A stretch of 64,000 bases of DNA from Garcia nutans. Its lineage: Eukaryota; Streptophyta; Magnoliopsida; Malpighiales; Euphorbiaceae. Under the pieces are notes generated by a model that saw only the letters and a list, made by a program, of their open reading frames with translations, was not told the DNA's origin and ran no database searches. Shown piece after piece: positions 45,922-58,759 of the stretch. The position numbers and the translations under genes are program-made. The stretch spans positions 14,652,501-14,716,500 of the forward strand of contig CANTUV010000007.1 of NCBI GenBank assembly GCA_947685225.1, read 5' to 3'. Positions within the stretch are counted from its first letter, which is position 1. The number at the start of each line of letters is the position of its first letter.

Positions 45922-46600
45922 CAGTTTAGCTACGGCCAATTCCGTAGCAAGTCCGTAGCTATTACCGGATTAGCTACGGAATTGTTACGGAAAATTTTCC
46001 GTAGCTAAAAACCCGTAGCAAAGCTTTTTTACCTACGGAAACTGTTTCCGTAGCAACTATAGCTACGGATTAGCTACTGACAGTCCGTAGCAATAACCCT
46101 TCAAACTTTTCTTCAAAAATTTCGTAGCTAAACAAGTCCGTAGCTACGTTTCCGTAGTAATTTCGTTGCTAAGTTTGTTAGCTACGGAAACATAATCCGT
46201 AGCAGTTCCGTAGCTAAGGTTGTTAGCTACGGATTATATTTCCGTAGCAGTTCCGTAGCTAAGGTTGTTAGCTACGGATTATATTTCCGTAGCAGTTCCG
46301 TAGGTGAACGTCCGTAGTAATTCCGTAGCTAAGGTTGTTAGCTACGGAAATATAATCCGTAGCAGTTTCGTAGGTGAACGTCCGTAGTAATTCCGTAGCT
46401 AAGGTTGTAAGCTACGGAAATATAATCCGTAGCAGTTCCGTAGGTGAACGTCCGTAGCTAAGGTCCTTTGCTACGAAACAATTCCGTAGTTACCATTCCG
46501 TAGCTAAATGCCTGTAGCAATTATGTAGCTAATTTCCAAAGCAATTCCGTAGCCAATAATACCACATTCTGTAGCAAATTCCATAGCATTTGCAAAATAA
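45922..46600. repeat. CACTA left subterminal repeats
   Basis: More than 30 copies of TTCCGTAGC or GCTACGGAA, many as head-to-head pairs. Higher-order units of about 67 bp repeat at about 46296, 46364 and 46432. In En/Spm such subterminal motifs are the binding sites of TnpA. Confidence 0.9.
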
Positions 46601-46760
46601 TATTTTTATTAAACATGCTAAAATTAAACTCCAAAGAACAATTATAATTAAAAAAAATCCAAAGTACTACAGGGGATAAGTGTTTAATCTCAAATGTAAA
46701 TCCTAAAAATTCATATAATATTATACCTAAAGATATAGAAATAACAACGTAACTTAATAT

Positions 46761-47353
46761 TTAATCATCAAAATAATTGTCATTTGGTGAACCTATATCA
46801 GCAGAGTCATCTATAAGAGGTGGTGCAAATGATGCCCGCCATAGCCTTGATTCCTCTCGGTCTTCTTTTATTTCTTTGATAAGATTAACCATCATTTCTT
46901 CAAGCTTTGACTGTCGTTCATTCAAGTTATTAAGCGTTTCTTGTTGAGCAGTTGTAGTTGGTGCATTTGATGAGGAACTTGAAGCATATGACCCTCCCTT
47001 TGCTGATCCAAGGCCATAAATGCGATTCTTTTTTTCCTCCAGCTGCCTCGATGAATAACAGGTCCTCATCAAGATGAATGCTATTATCTTCTTCAGAATC
47101 CATCTTCGAGTTTTGTACAACAGTATCTTTAAGTCGCTTAAAATTCTCCTACAACATATATAAATGTACAATTAAAGTAAATTGTTTCAAAATTTTAAAA
47201 TTATAATGAATCAAAAGAAATCAAACTTACATAGACAGTTTCAGCACGCTTATCGATGAACTCAGCTGGATCCCCTCTTTTATCTTTCTTAGTATGCATA
47301 TTAAGAAAGATAACACTTTTTGAAGGTTCTCTTTTTTCGACATCTTTTTCCTT
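46761..47353 (-). pseudogene. TnpA-like (Ptta/En/Spm plant transposase family) C-terminal exons
   Basis: Two exons are seen on the minus strand. The first, 47353-47231, is bounded by AG and GTAAGT and encodes 41 residues with HTKKDKRGDPAEFIDKRAE, the family's conserved KRAE-type motif. The second, about 47160-46761, encodes DEDLLFIE, then NRIYGLGSAKGG, a serine run and a C-terminal coiled coil ending SPNDNYFDD. A run of seven Ts near 47027-47033 marks a one-base frameshift between these parts. N-terminal exons are not seen; the captured fragments lie where they might have been. In En/Spm this protein binds the subterminal repeats. Confidence 0.72.
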
Positions 47354-48130
47354 CTGCCAAATTGAAATGACCATTGAAACATAAATTAATTACAACGTAT
47401 TGCATGCACAAACGGGTAGCATATGAACATGGAATCACGCCACACGGCGATCCAAATATAAGGATAAAACAAAACAAAATAAAAGGGAAATAGTCACACA
47501 GCAGCCAACAACTAGGATTACATATATATAAGTAGGTTTATGAAATGTATGAATTTATGAAATCACAATCAGCAGCAAATATAGCCTGTAAGCAAACAGT
47601 AATTTACATTATTTCTTGAAAAGTAATTGTTTATGATGGAAAAAAAAACTATACAGTCAACTCCATTAAATTGAGATTAATGTTTAATTGAGTTGAGTAG
47701 TAATTTTACCTCTTAGACTCTAACCTATGATGCTAAATATGCCATTATAACTGTCTATTATTTCCAAGTACAAAGCTTGATTGGTGGCAAGAGGAAAATA
47801 TGTGGTCCATCAGGCAAAAGGTAATAAATTATATGTTCATTTTTTAATTTCATTTTTATTTTAATAGGTTAATGATGGTTGGGATTAAGGATAATTGTAG
47901 TTGTAATAGATAAAAGGTTAATGAATGCACGTCTGTCCTCAAGGCTTTTTGAAGTGAAACTCATATATATTTAAGTAAACTTTTTATTGATAAAATCATT
48001 AAAGCATATTATAACTGATTTTTTTTTTGTTCTCACAAGATCTATTTAGAATTGATAATATTAAATGTCTTAGGCAGTTGCTCTGACAAACCATAATACT
48101 ATTTACAGTCCTCATATGTTTGTGTTGCAG

Positions 48131-49245
48131 GATGGCACCTGAGGTCATGGAGCAGCTGCATGGATATGACTTGGTTAGGTCCTAGTAGTATTAGTTTGGT
48201 ATGTTAGGCAACTCATGTATCTGTTTTGGCCAAACTTGTATTCTGCAGGTGACAGTTCTGGGGAAATTGATGAAGCTGCAAAAGAGTGGGAACATGCTCT
48301 TATTCAGAGTGCCATGGATAAAGCATTGAATGAGCTAAACAAACGTTTGGAGCAAAAAGAGGTTTCATTATTGGTGTTGTTTTATGGAACACATGAAATT
48401 AATATTTGCATAAATATTTTTTTTGGTTAACATGAAATAAATGTTTTTTCTAATTAAAGAATTCAAAGAGATTTATACTTTAGTTCCAAGTTACTTGCAT
48501 ATCTGTTTTGGTGTCTGCTACAGATTACTAGGATCTGTGTTATGCTAGAGTTTTTGAAAGTCTATGACATCGAGGCTTGCTTCCTACCTTTCAAGAAATG
48601 ATGTAAAGCTTGTCCAATCTGCAAAAAAGTCAGTAGACAAGGGAATTGGGCCTATTTCTAACCATTTTTGAGAATGACATATATGGTACAAGAATATTGG
48701 TATATGTGGTCAATCTTCCATAATTGTTTTGATAATTTGTCATTACAAGTACTGTAAATGGAGATATTAGTAGTTCTTTCTTTGAACAGAAGTGATCTTG
48801 GTACCAGTGCATATGAACGATAATTTGGATCAACTTATTTTTCAAGTTCTGAGATATTTGCTTCTAACCTACTTGAGGAAGCTATTTGTCCTAGCTTTGT
48901 ATTCAAACTAACTTGATGGTGGTGGAGTATTCTACCATGAATTACTGGATCTAACCAAGTAAATTCAATTTACATTGATTGGATAGAAGTAATTTTGAAC
49001 TATTTGGAAAATTTCCTACAGAGCTGATATTTGGTCTTTTGGGATAACTGCTTTAGAACTGGTCTTTTGGGATAACTGCTTTAGAATTGGTTAAAGAGAC
49101 AAGAAGTTCTCTAAGGTACGCTTTCAACAAGCTAGTAAGTTAGTATCTTTGGTGTAATTATGTTGCATGACATACATCTTTTCTTTTCTTCTTCAGTCTT
49201 TTAAGTAGATGATAGCCAGTTGTTTGGTAAAAGATCCTTCAAAGT
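48131..49245 (+). pseudogene. Captured exons of a STE20/OSR1-like protein kinase gene
   Basis: Three exon pieces, each with splice-like borders, read as consecutive parts of one plant Ser/Thr kinase domain. 48131-48173 encodes MAPEVMEQLHGYD (activation-loop end, APE motif). About 49022-49065 encodes ADIWSFGITALEL (DxW of subdomain IX). About 49209-49245 encodes MIASCLVKDPSK (subdomain XI). The order and wording match plant SPS1/OSR1-type kinases. The middle exon carries a 27-bp tandem duplication that shifts the frame. Introns or filler separate the exons, so capture was at DNA level. The rest of the kinase is absent. It lies on the strand opposite the transposase. Confidence 0.8.
48249..48361 (+). 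pseudogene. Captured exon of a kinesin-4 (FRA1/KIN-4-like) gene
   Basis: A 113-bp piece sits between CAG and GT, like an exact exon. It encodes EIDEAAKEWEHALIQSAMDK and then LNELNKRLEQKE, the conserved start of the coiled-coil stalk in plant KIN-4/FRA1 kinesins (there usually KEWEH...MDKELNELNRRLEQKESEM). It lies between the first and second kinase exons, so the two captures are interleaved. No motor domain is present. Identity rests on one exon and on family knowledge. Confidence 0.72.
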
Positions 49246-49375
49246 TCAAAGTGCACATAGATAATAAGCCGAGTTTTGATGCTAATTCAGCAGATATGGA
49301 GCTGGGTATATCAAATGTTCAATTCAGTTTGGAAACTTATTTTTCAATACAACATGTGCTTAAATATATACTAGC

Positions 49376-52300
49376 TTATTCATCATCACTACTAATATCA
49401 TTCGATTTGTCAATATCTTCATCAGAGAAGTCAAGCTCAACAAAACCATCAGGTTCTTCATCATTCTCATTTAATTCAATTTCATTTCCATCTGGATCAT
49501 TTATTTGTTCAGATAAGTCCCTCTCGAGCGCAACAAAAGGTTGACCGACCACATCTTCTTGGAGAGGGGCATCAACATTCTCATTAAGATTTGATGAAAT
49601 CGTCGGATGATTAATTATTGATCGTGCTTTAACTTTGATTACAGCCAACCAATCCACCTTATCTCTTCTAAGAGACGGATATGGCACAAAACAAACTTGC
49701 TCGGCTTGTGTGGCTAGAATGAAAGGCTCATACTTCTGAAATTTTTTTGTGTGATTAACATCTACCAGGTTATAACTCGGATGAACTTTCATTCCAGAAT
49801 TAAGAGTTGGATCATACCAATCACACTTGAACAAAACTGTACGTTTTATAGGTAAATCCGGATACTCCACCTCTACAACTTCTATCAACCTACCATAATA
49901 ATCACTTGATATTTCCGAGTAGTTTGTACCTCTAATACACACACCACTATTAGATGTAACTCTATTTGAGCTTCGTCCTTCTGTGTGAAATTTGTAACCA
50001 TTTATGAAATACCCTGTAAACACATGAACAGTGTATAAAGGACCCAAAGCTAGATCCTTAATGAATTGATTATCCACATGATTTTCTGGATTATGAACCT
50101 ATAAAGGAAAATGCAGTAAGATATATATCTCGAATCAATTAACAACATTGGCAGATATTGTTTAATTGACTAACTTACATGATCTTTGAACCAGGTGGGA
50201 AACTCAATCTCTAATCGTCTTTCAACCTCATACTCACTAAGATTGGGGAAGGAGGACCGAAGTGAGTTGGTAAACACACTAAAAAAAATTAAAATGACAA
50301 AAATTAATTAAAAGGGCTATAATACATCAATTAAACTTAAAGAGTATTAGTACTTACTTAATGAAAGGAGAAAGTTCCTCGCAATTTAGTAGAATATATA
50401 AGTGGGCTGCCTTTTTTTCAACCTCTGTTAATCTCCTTTTTTTCCCTCTTCCCAAAGGACGGCCAATAGTTTTGAATATTGACAATGTCTCTTCCATGTT
50501 ATCACACTCATCAATACCGCCATCATCATTCCGAGGTACTCTACAGTGCCTTGTATATATATGGTCTTCGAAGTAATAGGCACAAAAAGATGATGCCTCT
50601 TCAACTAAATATGCATTAGCAATCGAGCCTTCAACTCTTGCTTTGTTACGCACATTTTTCTTTATTTTACCATTATGCCTAATTTAAAAAACATGACCAC
50701 CGTAAGACACAATAATATAAATAAAGTATGTTAACAAATCTATTAAAACTTACCTCTCAAACGGATACATCCAACGATATTGGACTGGTCCCGCAATCCG
50801 TGCTTCGTACGCAAGATGAATGGGAAGATGCTCCATTGAATCAAAGAAGCCAGGTGGGAAGTATCGCTCGAGCTTACAAAGTGTAATGGGAATTTCTTCT
50901 TCTAGCCTTAACATGTCATTTGTACTAATAATTGTTGTTGTAAATTGTTTAAAGAAACTCCCAATCTCAGTAATTGCTTCCCATATTTTTGTTGGTAGTA
51001 GTTCCCGAAAAGCAATAGGTAATAACCGTTGCATGAAAACATGACTATCATGGCTTTTCATCCCAAACATTCTGTATTTTTTTAAATCCACACATCGTCC
51101 TATGTTTGAGACGTAACCATCTGGAAACTTCAATGTCTTTAACCATTCACAAACAGTTTTTTTCCCATCTTTGTCTAATGCGTAACATGTTTTTGGGAAC
51201 TTGCCAGTTGTTGGATTTCTTGCCAACTCCTTACGACAACAAAGGTTTTCCATATCCGCTCTTGCTTTGAAATTATCCTTTGTTTTACCATCAATGTTCA
51301 TAAGGGTATTGAATAGATTATCAAAGAAATTCTTCTCAATGTGCATAACATCTAAATTATGCCTAATGAGAAGGGAACTCCAATATGGCAAATCCCAAAA
51401 AATACTACGCTTTTTCCATCCATAACTCTCGCTTATAAGAGAATTCTTCTTATCAGCCTCTAGTTCTGTTACCTTCATAAGACCCAATGACTCAATTTCA
51501 TTAAGTATCTCTTCACCAGTCTTCATCCGAGGTGCATTGTCATTGACAACTCTATTCTTCTTGAACCAATTTTTATTTCTCCGCCATGGATGGTCTGGTG
51601 GTAAGAACTTGCGATGACAATCAAACCAAGATTGTTTTCGACCGTTTTGCAATGTAAAAGCATCTGTTTTCTCCATGCAATATGGACAAGCAAGCCTACC
51701 AGCAGTGCTCCATCCGGATAGCATAGCATAAGCGGGAAAGTCGCTGATAGTCCATAATAGAGCCACACGCAAGAGAACATTTTGTTTCTTTGAGACATCA
51801 TACGTCTCCACCCCAACCTCCCACAATTGTTTCAACTCTGCAATTAAGGGCTGCAGAAAGACATCTATCTTATACTTTGGATTATTTGGACCTGGCACTA
51901 TAGTAGATAGAAACATGTACTCCGTTTTCATACACATCCAAGGAGGTAAATTATAAGGTGTGACAACAATCGGCCAAGAAGAGTATTGTTTTCCAGATTG
52001 ACCAAAAGGTTGAAAGCCATCGGTACTCAATCCTAGAAGGACATTTCTTTTTTCATCGCTAAAAGAGCGGTGAATAGTGTTAAAGTGCTTCCATGCAGGA
52101 GAGTCCGATGGATGTTGCATAACACCTTCTTTCGATGAATGTTCATGATGCCATGTCATATGCTTTGCTGTGGCTTCTGATGCATACAACCTTTGTAATC
52201 TCGGTATTAAAGGGAAGTAAAACATCTTTTTATATGCCCTATAAACCACCTTATTTGTAATTTCATTCCTACACTGTTTATACCTAGGATGACGGCAAAA

Positions 52301-53047
52301 CTTGCACTATTGTAAGTTAATGTCTTCTCCCCAATATATCATACAATTATTATCACAACAATCTATTTGTTGCATCGGAAGACCTAAACCTTCAACTAAC
52401 TTTTTTGTTCTGTAAAAGGATTCAGGCATTAAATTGCCTTCAGGGAGTACTTCTTTTATAAACTCTAACAATTGGTCAAAGCATTTTTCAGACAAATGGT
52501 GTTCTGCCTTAATGTTCAACATTCGAGCAACTGCTGACAACACTGAATGTCTTTTACAACCAGGCCAGAGTTCTTGATTTCCTGCTTCAAGCATGTCATA
52601 CAATTTTCTTGCAACACTATTTGGCTCTTCTTCCATGTCCTCAACTTCATTAGACACCCCTTGTTGATGTAAACCTTCGATTACCATGTTGTAATATCGA
52701 TCTCTATGCTCAAAAACATTTTCATCAACACGGACTCCTCCTCCTTCCGAGTGGTCCACACTCATTTCTATAACATCTTCCTCATCTTCACCATGTAAGT
52801 ACCAATTGTAATAATTTGGTATAAAACCTCTTTCATACAAGTGCTGTGTAACAACTTCTACAGGTAAAAAAATCTTATTACGGCATTTAGGCCTAATGCA
52901 AGGACATTTCAGTTTATCTCCATCCATGCATTCGGGATGAGAAGTTGCAAATTTAATAAATTCCTCAGTTCCCCTAACAAATTCTAGAGTAATAAATCCT
53001 TCACTAAGCCTACGATACATCCAACTTCTATCTGGATTCATATTCAT
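49376..53047 (-). pseudogene. TNP2-type CACTA transposase, one in-frame stop
   Basis: Gene model on the minus strand with matching phases: exon 1 53047-50754, exon 2 50678-50358, exon 3 50278-50179, exon 4 50098-49376, all with GT-AG borders. Domains in order: transposase-associated domain at the N-terminus (SWMYRRL... with a CPCIRPKC zinc-like motif), TNP2 catalytic domain (Transposase_21, about 52250-51550), DUF4218 (exons 1-2) and DUF4216 (exon 4), ending in an acidic tail. An in-frame TAG at 52307-52309 interrupts exon 1 just before CKFCRHPRY; both sides stay in the same frame. Apart from this stop the model is open, so decay is minimal. The product would cut at the TIRs. Confidence 0.9.
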
Positions 53048-56000
53048 GTATTAATAGAATATTAAGACAGCCAATTACTATTAAATATAAAAAAATATCA
53101 TTTATATATGACAGTAAAAACACTTAGCCAGCAATTTATTAAGCTACATTGCAATTTATTAAATTTATAAATTTCAAACACCTTTTTCCAAATATCAGCC
53201 ACTAAAAACACATATTTAATCATGTTTTCAGTCATTCATGCATAACTCATCACTAATGCAAAAAGTCAAAAGATATAGCTACTACAAATTATAAACCGGA
53301 AGATGTTGGACTGCAAGTAGCAATCTAATAAACTGAATTGCAGCATTTCCACCAACAAATGGGATCATTAATGTGACACTTTGCATATAAAATTGTAGAA
53401 CATACTTGAGTAGGAATAAGCCAAGACCCAAATGAAGAAGCAAATTATCATGAAGATATGAATATCACAGTTATTACCAAATATCATGGAGTCAATCAGC
53501 AAGATACAAATTCACACCAATATGTTATTTTTCAAGCAGCTCAAAAACTAAAATTAGAAAAAAAAAGGTGTGAGCAGCAGCTTATCAAACAGAATCGGCA
53601 AAATATTGGCAGCATCTACCCTTATTTATTGATAAATATAAGATGAAGGAGAAGAACTTAAGAAGAAGAAGAAGGGGGGAAAAACAAAAAGTAAGCAGTA
53701 AAAACACCAAATCAGAGATATGCAGATTTGAAGAAGAAGGAAAAAAAAAGAGTAAACAGAGACATACAATGCGAGAAAGGAACACACCTGTAAGTTCAGT
53801 TGTTTTTGTTACCTTAAATCAGTTGATGAAGATGGGAAGCTACTTCTTGATGATGCTTTGGTAGAAAATCCAGAAAACTTCTTAATGAAATGCTGATTCT
53901 GTTACTGCAGCAGCTAATGGGATTTTTCTGTTCTTGGATCTGCAGCAGGTAGTGGGAGTTACCAGATTATTTATTTCATAATTATTTTATGAAATGACCA
54001 GATAAGAAAACAAAAGATGTCCAAATGTTTTAAGACTTTACAGAAAATGGAAATCATGTTTTAAGACTTTACAGAAGATGTCCAAATGTTGTTAGAATAT
54101 ATGTCAAATCATGAAATGTTTGGAGATTTCAGTGATAATCTACTAAAGGGTTCTGTATAAGGTTGAATCAAGGTAGCATTGCTACAGTAACTTTTGTAAG
54201 GGAACAGAAACAGTAATATAGATTGGAGCATAGAGACCATTAAAATTGAGAGCCACCGAGATTTATGGCCATCTCTTTATATATTAGAGAAAATGGAGTG
54301 GATCAAAAATTCACATTTAGCCATGTTGGTTGGTCAGTTGAAAAACAGTTTCACTATCTAACCTAAGATCAAATAGAACTAAATGCTCAAAAAAAAAATT
54401 AACCCAAAACTAATCAATCATTTGATAAACCTGAGATATTTGAGCACGGTTAGTTTACATAGGGGTCAGCTTGATTTTATCTCTCATCAGCAGGCCACTT
54501 TTAAATTTTGAATAGACTTCTCTTTTCTATGTCTTAACTCAGAGTAATTGCAGCAACAAAATACACATCTCAAGTCAACAAGCTTATGATTCATACCCAT
54601 GGCAGACACCCACTAATCAGATATAATTATGAAACCCCTTTTGAGCTACCTTGGTCCTTGTTCATGAGCATAATACAAGGAACCATGACCCTACCAGCCT
54701 TTTCTACTTTAGTTTATTGATGAATTTAACAATTGGAGATCAGTTGCATTTTATTGATACCAAAATGCTGGCAACTTTCTAATTAAAGGCTTGAACTAAC
54801 AGGTCCAGACATTGATATGATTGTTACTGCCTACCTAAACATCAAGTTTTGAGGACCACAAAAGTTTTAATATCCATGCTTTCTTAAAAAAAAATTAAAT
54901 GAAGAAAACCATTTTATAGGGATGCCCAAATACACGAGGATAAATAGAAAGACAGTTCAAAGAAGGTAGTGGATCCTGTGAGTCTATGACTGTGCCTTGA
55001 ACTAACAGATCCAGACATTGATATGATTGTTATTGTCTATCTCAACATCAAGATTTGAAGGCCACAAAGTTTTTCATATTCATGCTCTCTAGAAAAAATT
55101 AAATTAAGAAAACCATTTTATAGGGATGTCCAAATACCCTCAGGATAAACAGAAAGGCGGTAGAAGCTACTCGTTCCTGTGACAATAGAGAACAACTGAT
55201 AAAACAGAAAGTTCTTGATCTCATTTCAACTTTCCTAAGAAAGTTTCAGAGAATTCAGGATGAAAATTGTCCATATTGCAACTGAACAACTAAAACTTCA
55301 GGAGTCTAACCTTGGAAATAAATAAGCCATTTTGCAAGGATATAGTGAATTAAGATCATACTATAAATATGGAAGATGCATAGACATTTTTGGAGTCTGT
55401 ATCACATTATAAATTAAAGAAAAAGAGTAACATGTATTACAGCCCACCAATTGTTGAACTACATCCATCATTTTATGATTTCAATAGCTGCTCTTTTAAT
55501 ATTAGGAGATGTCTTTTAGGTTCAAGGATTGGAAAAAAAACCCAATGTATAAACTATAGATGCTACACTGTTTTCTGGGCCTACCCTGCACCTATCAGCG
55601 AGGGAGGCCAAAGTTGTTGGCATATTTGATCAAGGTTCCAAGAATTAGAATGTGCAATAAGACAACATGACTTTATAGCATGAAATCCCATATCGCATCC
55701 TAAGAATGTCATTACATTCCTTAAAACATTGATGGAAGATTCTGTGCTTACCTCCAAAGGCAGCACTTGCACCTGAAACCACTAGCAGTGGAGGAATCTG
55801 TTGCAAAAGCAACATAACATTTAAAGGATGACAGTTATCAATATTTAATCTGAGAAACAAGTGGAGGATCTGCTAATTACTGATAACAGAGAAGGAGCAT
55901 CGGTCTATTCCGTCAAATAAAACAAACTAATTCACTAGATTGATATCACAAACCTAGATGTAATACCTAACAGTTTCTGCCCCTAAATTGTGAACAAAAT

Positions 56001-56604
56001 CAATCGATGTGAAAAAAAAACTGAATTACTCTAAAAAACAAAATAGGATTATATAAAATCAGACAAGAAAATAAAAATTCATTCACAAACCTAAATCTAT
56101 TAACTTCATTCACGAATAACAGTCAAAACAACATGTTTGGCAGCCGAGAAAATGTAAGGAGAAAACAAACGAAGAGAGTATAATGTTCTATTCATTTTCT
56201 CAGAATCCAAACAGATCCGAACAATCAGTTAAGAGAAAGGGTGTAATCGAACCTTATAGCGATCCGTCCGTGGAGAAGACAGTGCTGTGAAATCGAAAGA
56301 ATAAGCAGAGACGATGCACAGGAGAGCTGGAGAAATTACTAGAGAGATTAGAATCTATTTTATAGGGCATGGAGTGAAACAAAGAAATGCTCTCAGTTCT
56401 CAGTTCTCAGTTCTAAGATCTACCCTCGTGTGCTTGTATGCGAAACTAGCAAGGAAGAGGACGACATTCGGAAAAAAAAATTTCACAGTTCGCTTTTGGT
56501 AATCATGAGAGAGAGAGATTGATTGAGGAGACGACATTCTGAATTTTTTTCCCCTTTTTTTAGAGGAAAGCGGGATTCTGAAATTTGCAAAGGAGGGAAG
56601 TGAA
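53048..56604 (-). other. CACTA region upstream of the transposase
   Basis: No long coding region. Presumed promoter, leader and introns of the transposase transcript. A 46-base segment at 55752-55797 (minus) has exon-like AG/GT borders and reads IPPLLVVSGASAAFG; I cannot identify it, and it may be another captured exon. Confidence 0.5.
54791..55200. repeat. Diverged tandem duplication, period about 206 bp
   Basis: TTGAACTAACAGRTCCAGAC and the following about 170 bases occur at 54791 and again at 54997, with roughly one difference in eight to ten bases. Confidence 0.8.
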
Positions 56605-57020
56605 AATTTTTAGCTACGAAATTTTCGTAGCAAAGGATAAATCCGTAGCAAAAATATTTTTCGTAGCACTATTTTCGTAGCACTATTTCCGTAGCAAAAA
56701 TTTTCCGTAGCAAATATTTTTCGCTACGGAAATTCCGTAGCAAAGGATAAATCCGTAGTTAAAACGCAGCTGAGGGAATGAGTAATATGTTTGCTACAGA
56801 ATGGCTACGGAATCCTGCGTAGCTAAAAGACGCGCCACTGTGGCGCAAAAATAATTGCTACAGAAATCTGTTCCGTAGCTAACGTCGCTACGGAATAGCT
56901 ATGGACTTGCTACGGCAATATATAATTTAATAAAAAAGGCAATTCCGTAGCTATGCCATAGCAATTCCGTCGCTATGTTGCTACGGAATCTGTCCGTAGC
57001 AATTTTCCGTAGCTATTTCA
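56605..57020. repeat. CACTA right subterminal repeats
   Basis: About 25 copies of TTCCGTAGC, TTTCGTAGC or GCTACGGAA in both orientations, the counterpart of 45922-46600. Confidence 0.9.
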
Positions 57021-57036
57021 CATTTTTCTTGTAGTG
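57021..57036. repeat. CACTA right terminal inverted repeat
   Basis: CATTTTTCTTGTAGTG is the exact complement of the left end. The target duplication TAT follows at 57037-57039. Confidence 0.95.
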
Positions 57037-58674
57037 TATATCTATTCAACCCTTTAAATTCTAGTCCTACAATCACTATTCTGACAGTAGCTTTTCTTAA
57101 TTTTATTTTTATAAATTAATATTTATTAAAATTTATGAAATTTTAACTATATGTCCTAGACATATATATAATATTTTTTTTGTAAAATTTCAGATTTTTC
57201 TAGGTTCATTTACTATGTTTTTCAAAAAGGTTTCTTAAACCTTATAGCTTTGGTAGTTTATATTCTTCTATTTTTAGTAATTATTAAATTAACTTTATAA
57301 ATTATTAAAATTTTCACATAAATCATAGACATGCAGATATAATTCTAGTAAAAAATTTCAAGTCCATTAAATCATACTAAGTATATTTAAAAATTCAAAC
57401 AATTCTTTTTTATTACAGAAACATATTAATTTCAGAATTAAACATCTAGGTGTTTTATGATTTAACTTCATATAACCAATCCATTACTTCAAGTAATTAA
57501 GTAGGTTATTATATATTCTTTCTAAAACTTTTAAATTAAGGATACTTGGAACACTCACCTTAAATAGCTAAGATATCATGCTCTTTATTAACTTCAAATC
57601 CTTAACTTCCTCCTTATGCTTTTTCCAATTCAAATTAGCTATTTCCACCCAATTTTCACATGGTTTAGCTGCAGGTTATGTTCGTTTATTTTTGAGGTTT
57701 TATAAAATTTCTTTTTTCATTTTTAGATTTTTAGCCATATAAATGGTATTAAAGAATGAATGAAGAGGCTCTTATAAGCCTTTTCTACGTATGGCTTAAG
57801 AAATCAATAAAAAATGGATTTGTTGACACCTCTTTCTCCATGTGTCAAATGTCCCTTTCCATTTTTTTTCTAAATAATTTTGGTTCCTTACTCACCATCC
57901 GAACATGGTGGAAGAGTATAGAATGGCCACCTTGCCCTTCCAATTCAAGAAATGATGACATCTATCATGACACTTGTGATGCTTCCTTTTCCCTTCACCA
58001 TGCACCTAGACTATTCAACATATAGATGTCAACATGGTGATTATTCTTTTCTTCAATAGTTACTAAGTTCTTCCTTACCTATGTCAAGGCCAATTGTCCT
58101 TTTTCAACTAATAGAATTGTAATGATTATGATAAATGGCTTAATAAGTGTCATAATGCTAAGATTGATAGGCATAATTCATCATTTTTTTTATCTCTTTA
58201 AAGAGCACTACACGTCCTCCTCTCCTTGCTAGCTATGGGTAACCACTAGTTAGAAGACATATGGTTGGCTTCTTATAATTTGTTTCATAATGGTTACATG
58301 AACTAATAGTTTATGACTTAGTTTAGGTTCAACTTCTTTTCCCTCTTCCAAACGAATTGCACTTATATACATATATATATCCTACTAGTCAACTTAACTA
58401 TTTTATGTGTCATTTACTTTTTAGATATTTTCTACTTTCCTTTTGAGCTTTTACTAATTTAAATATACTTAAGCCCTTTAACATACATACATTTATATAT
58501 ATTCCAACAAATATTGTTCTTATACAAAAATTGTAAAATATGTATATATATTCCGAAATATATATATACATATACACATTATTAATTTGTTTAATAATTT
58601 TCGTATTCTAGTGCTCATTTAATTTATATATTTCTCATTCCTTTAATTTATCCCACTTGGTTTGGGGTATTACA
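57037..58674 (-). repeat. Chromovirus-type LTR fragment, right part
   Basis: On the minus strand the sequence starting at 58674 reads TGTAATACCCCAAACCAAG, the usual start of Tekay-type LTRs (compare TGTAATATCCC at 2787). It runs leftward through AT-rich sequence into the CACTA insertion site. The GGTGAGTGTTCC splice-donor-like site near 57555 fits a transcribed leader. No internal region or partner LTR is present. Confidence 0.6.
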
Positions 58675-58759
58675 TTATATCATTTATTTCTTGTTACCTA
58701 TTTGTCTCTTTTCTATCTTGTGCAAAGAAAAAACCCTAGTTATTTTTTTGAAACAAAAT

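Larger units (their letters stand above)
45906..57036 (-). mobile_element. CACTA (En/Spm) DNA transposon with captured gene fragments, 11.1 kb
   Basis: It begins CACTACAAGAAAAATG and ends with the exact complement, giving 16-bp TIRs, and is flanked by TAT on both sides (45903-45905, 57037-57039). Subterminal arrays of TAGCTACGGAA and its complement occupy both ends. Minus-strand genes are a TNP2-type transposase (53047-49376) and a TnpA-like protein (47353-46761). Between them, on the plus strand, are exons of a host kinase and a host kinesin gene. The clean TIRs and TSD suggest fairly recent movement. One stop in TNP2 and one frameshift in TnpA make this copy probably non-autonomous. Confidence 0.95.
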
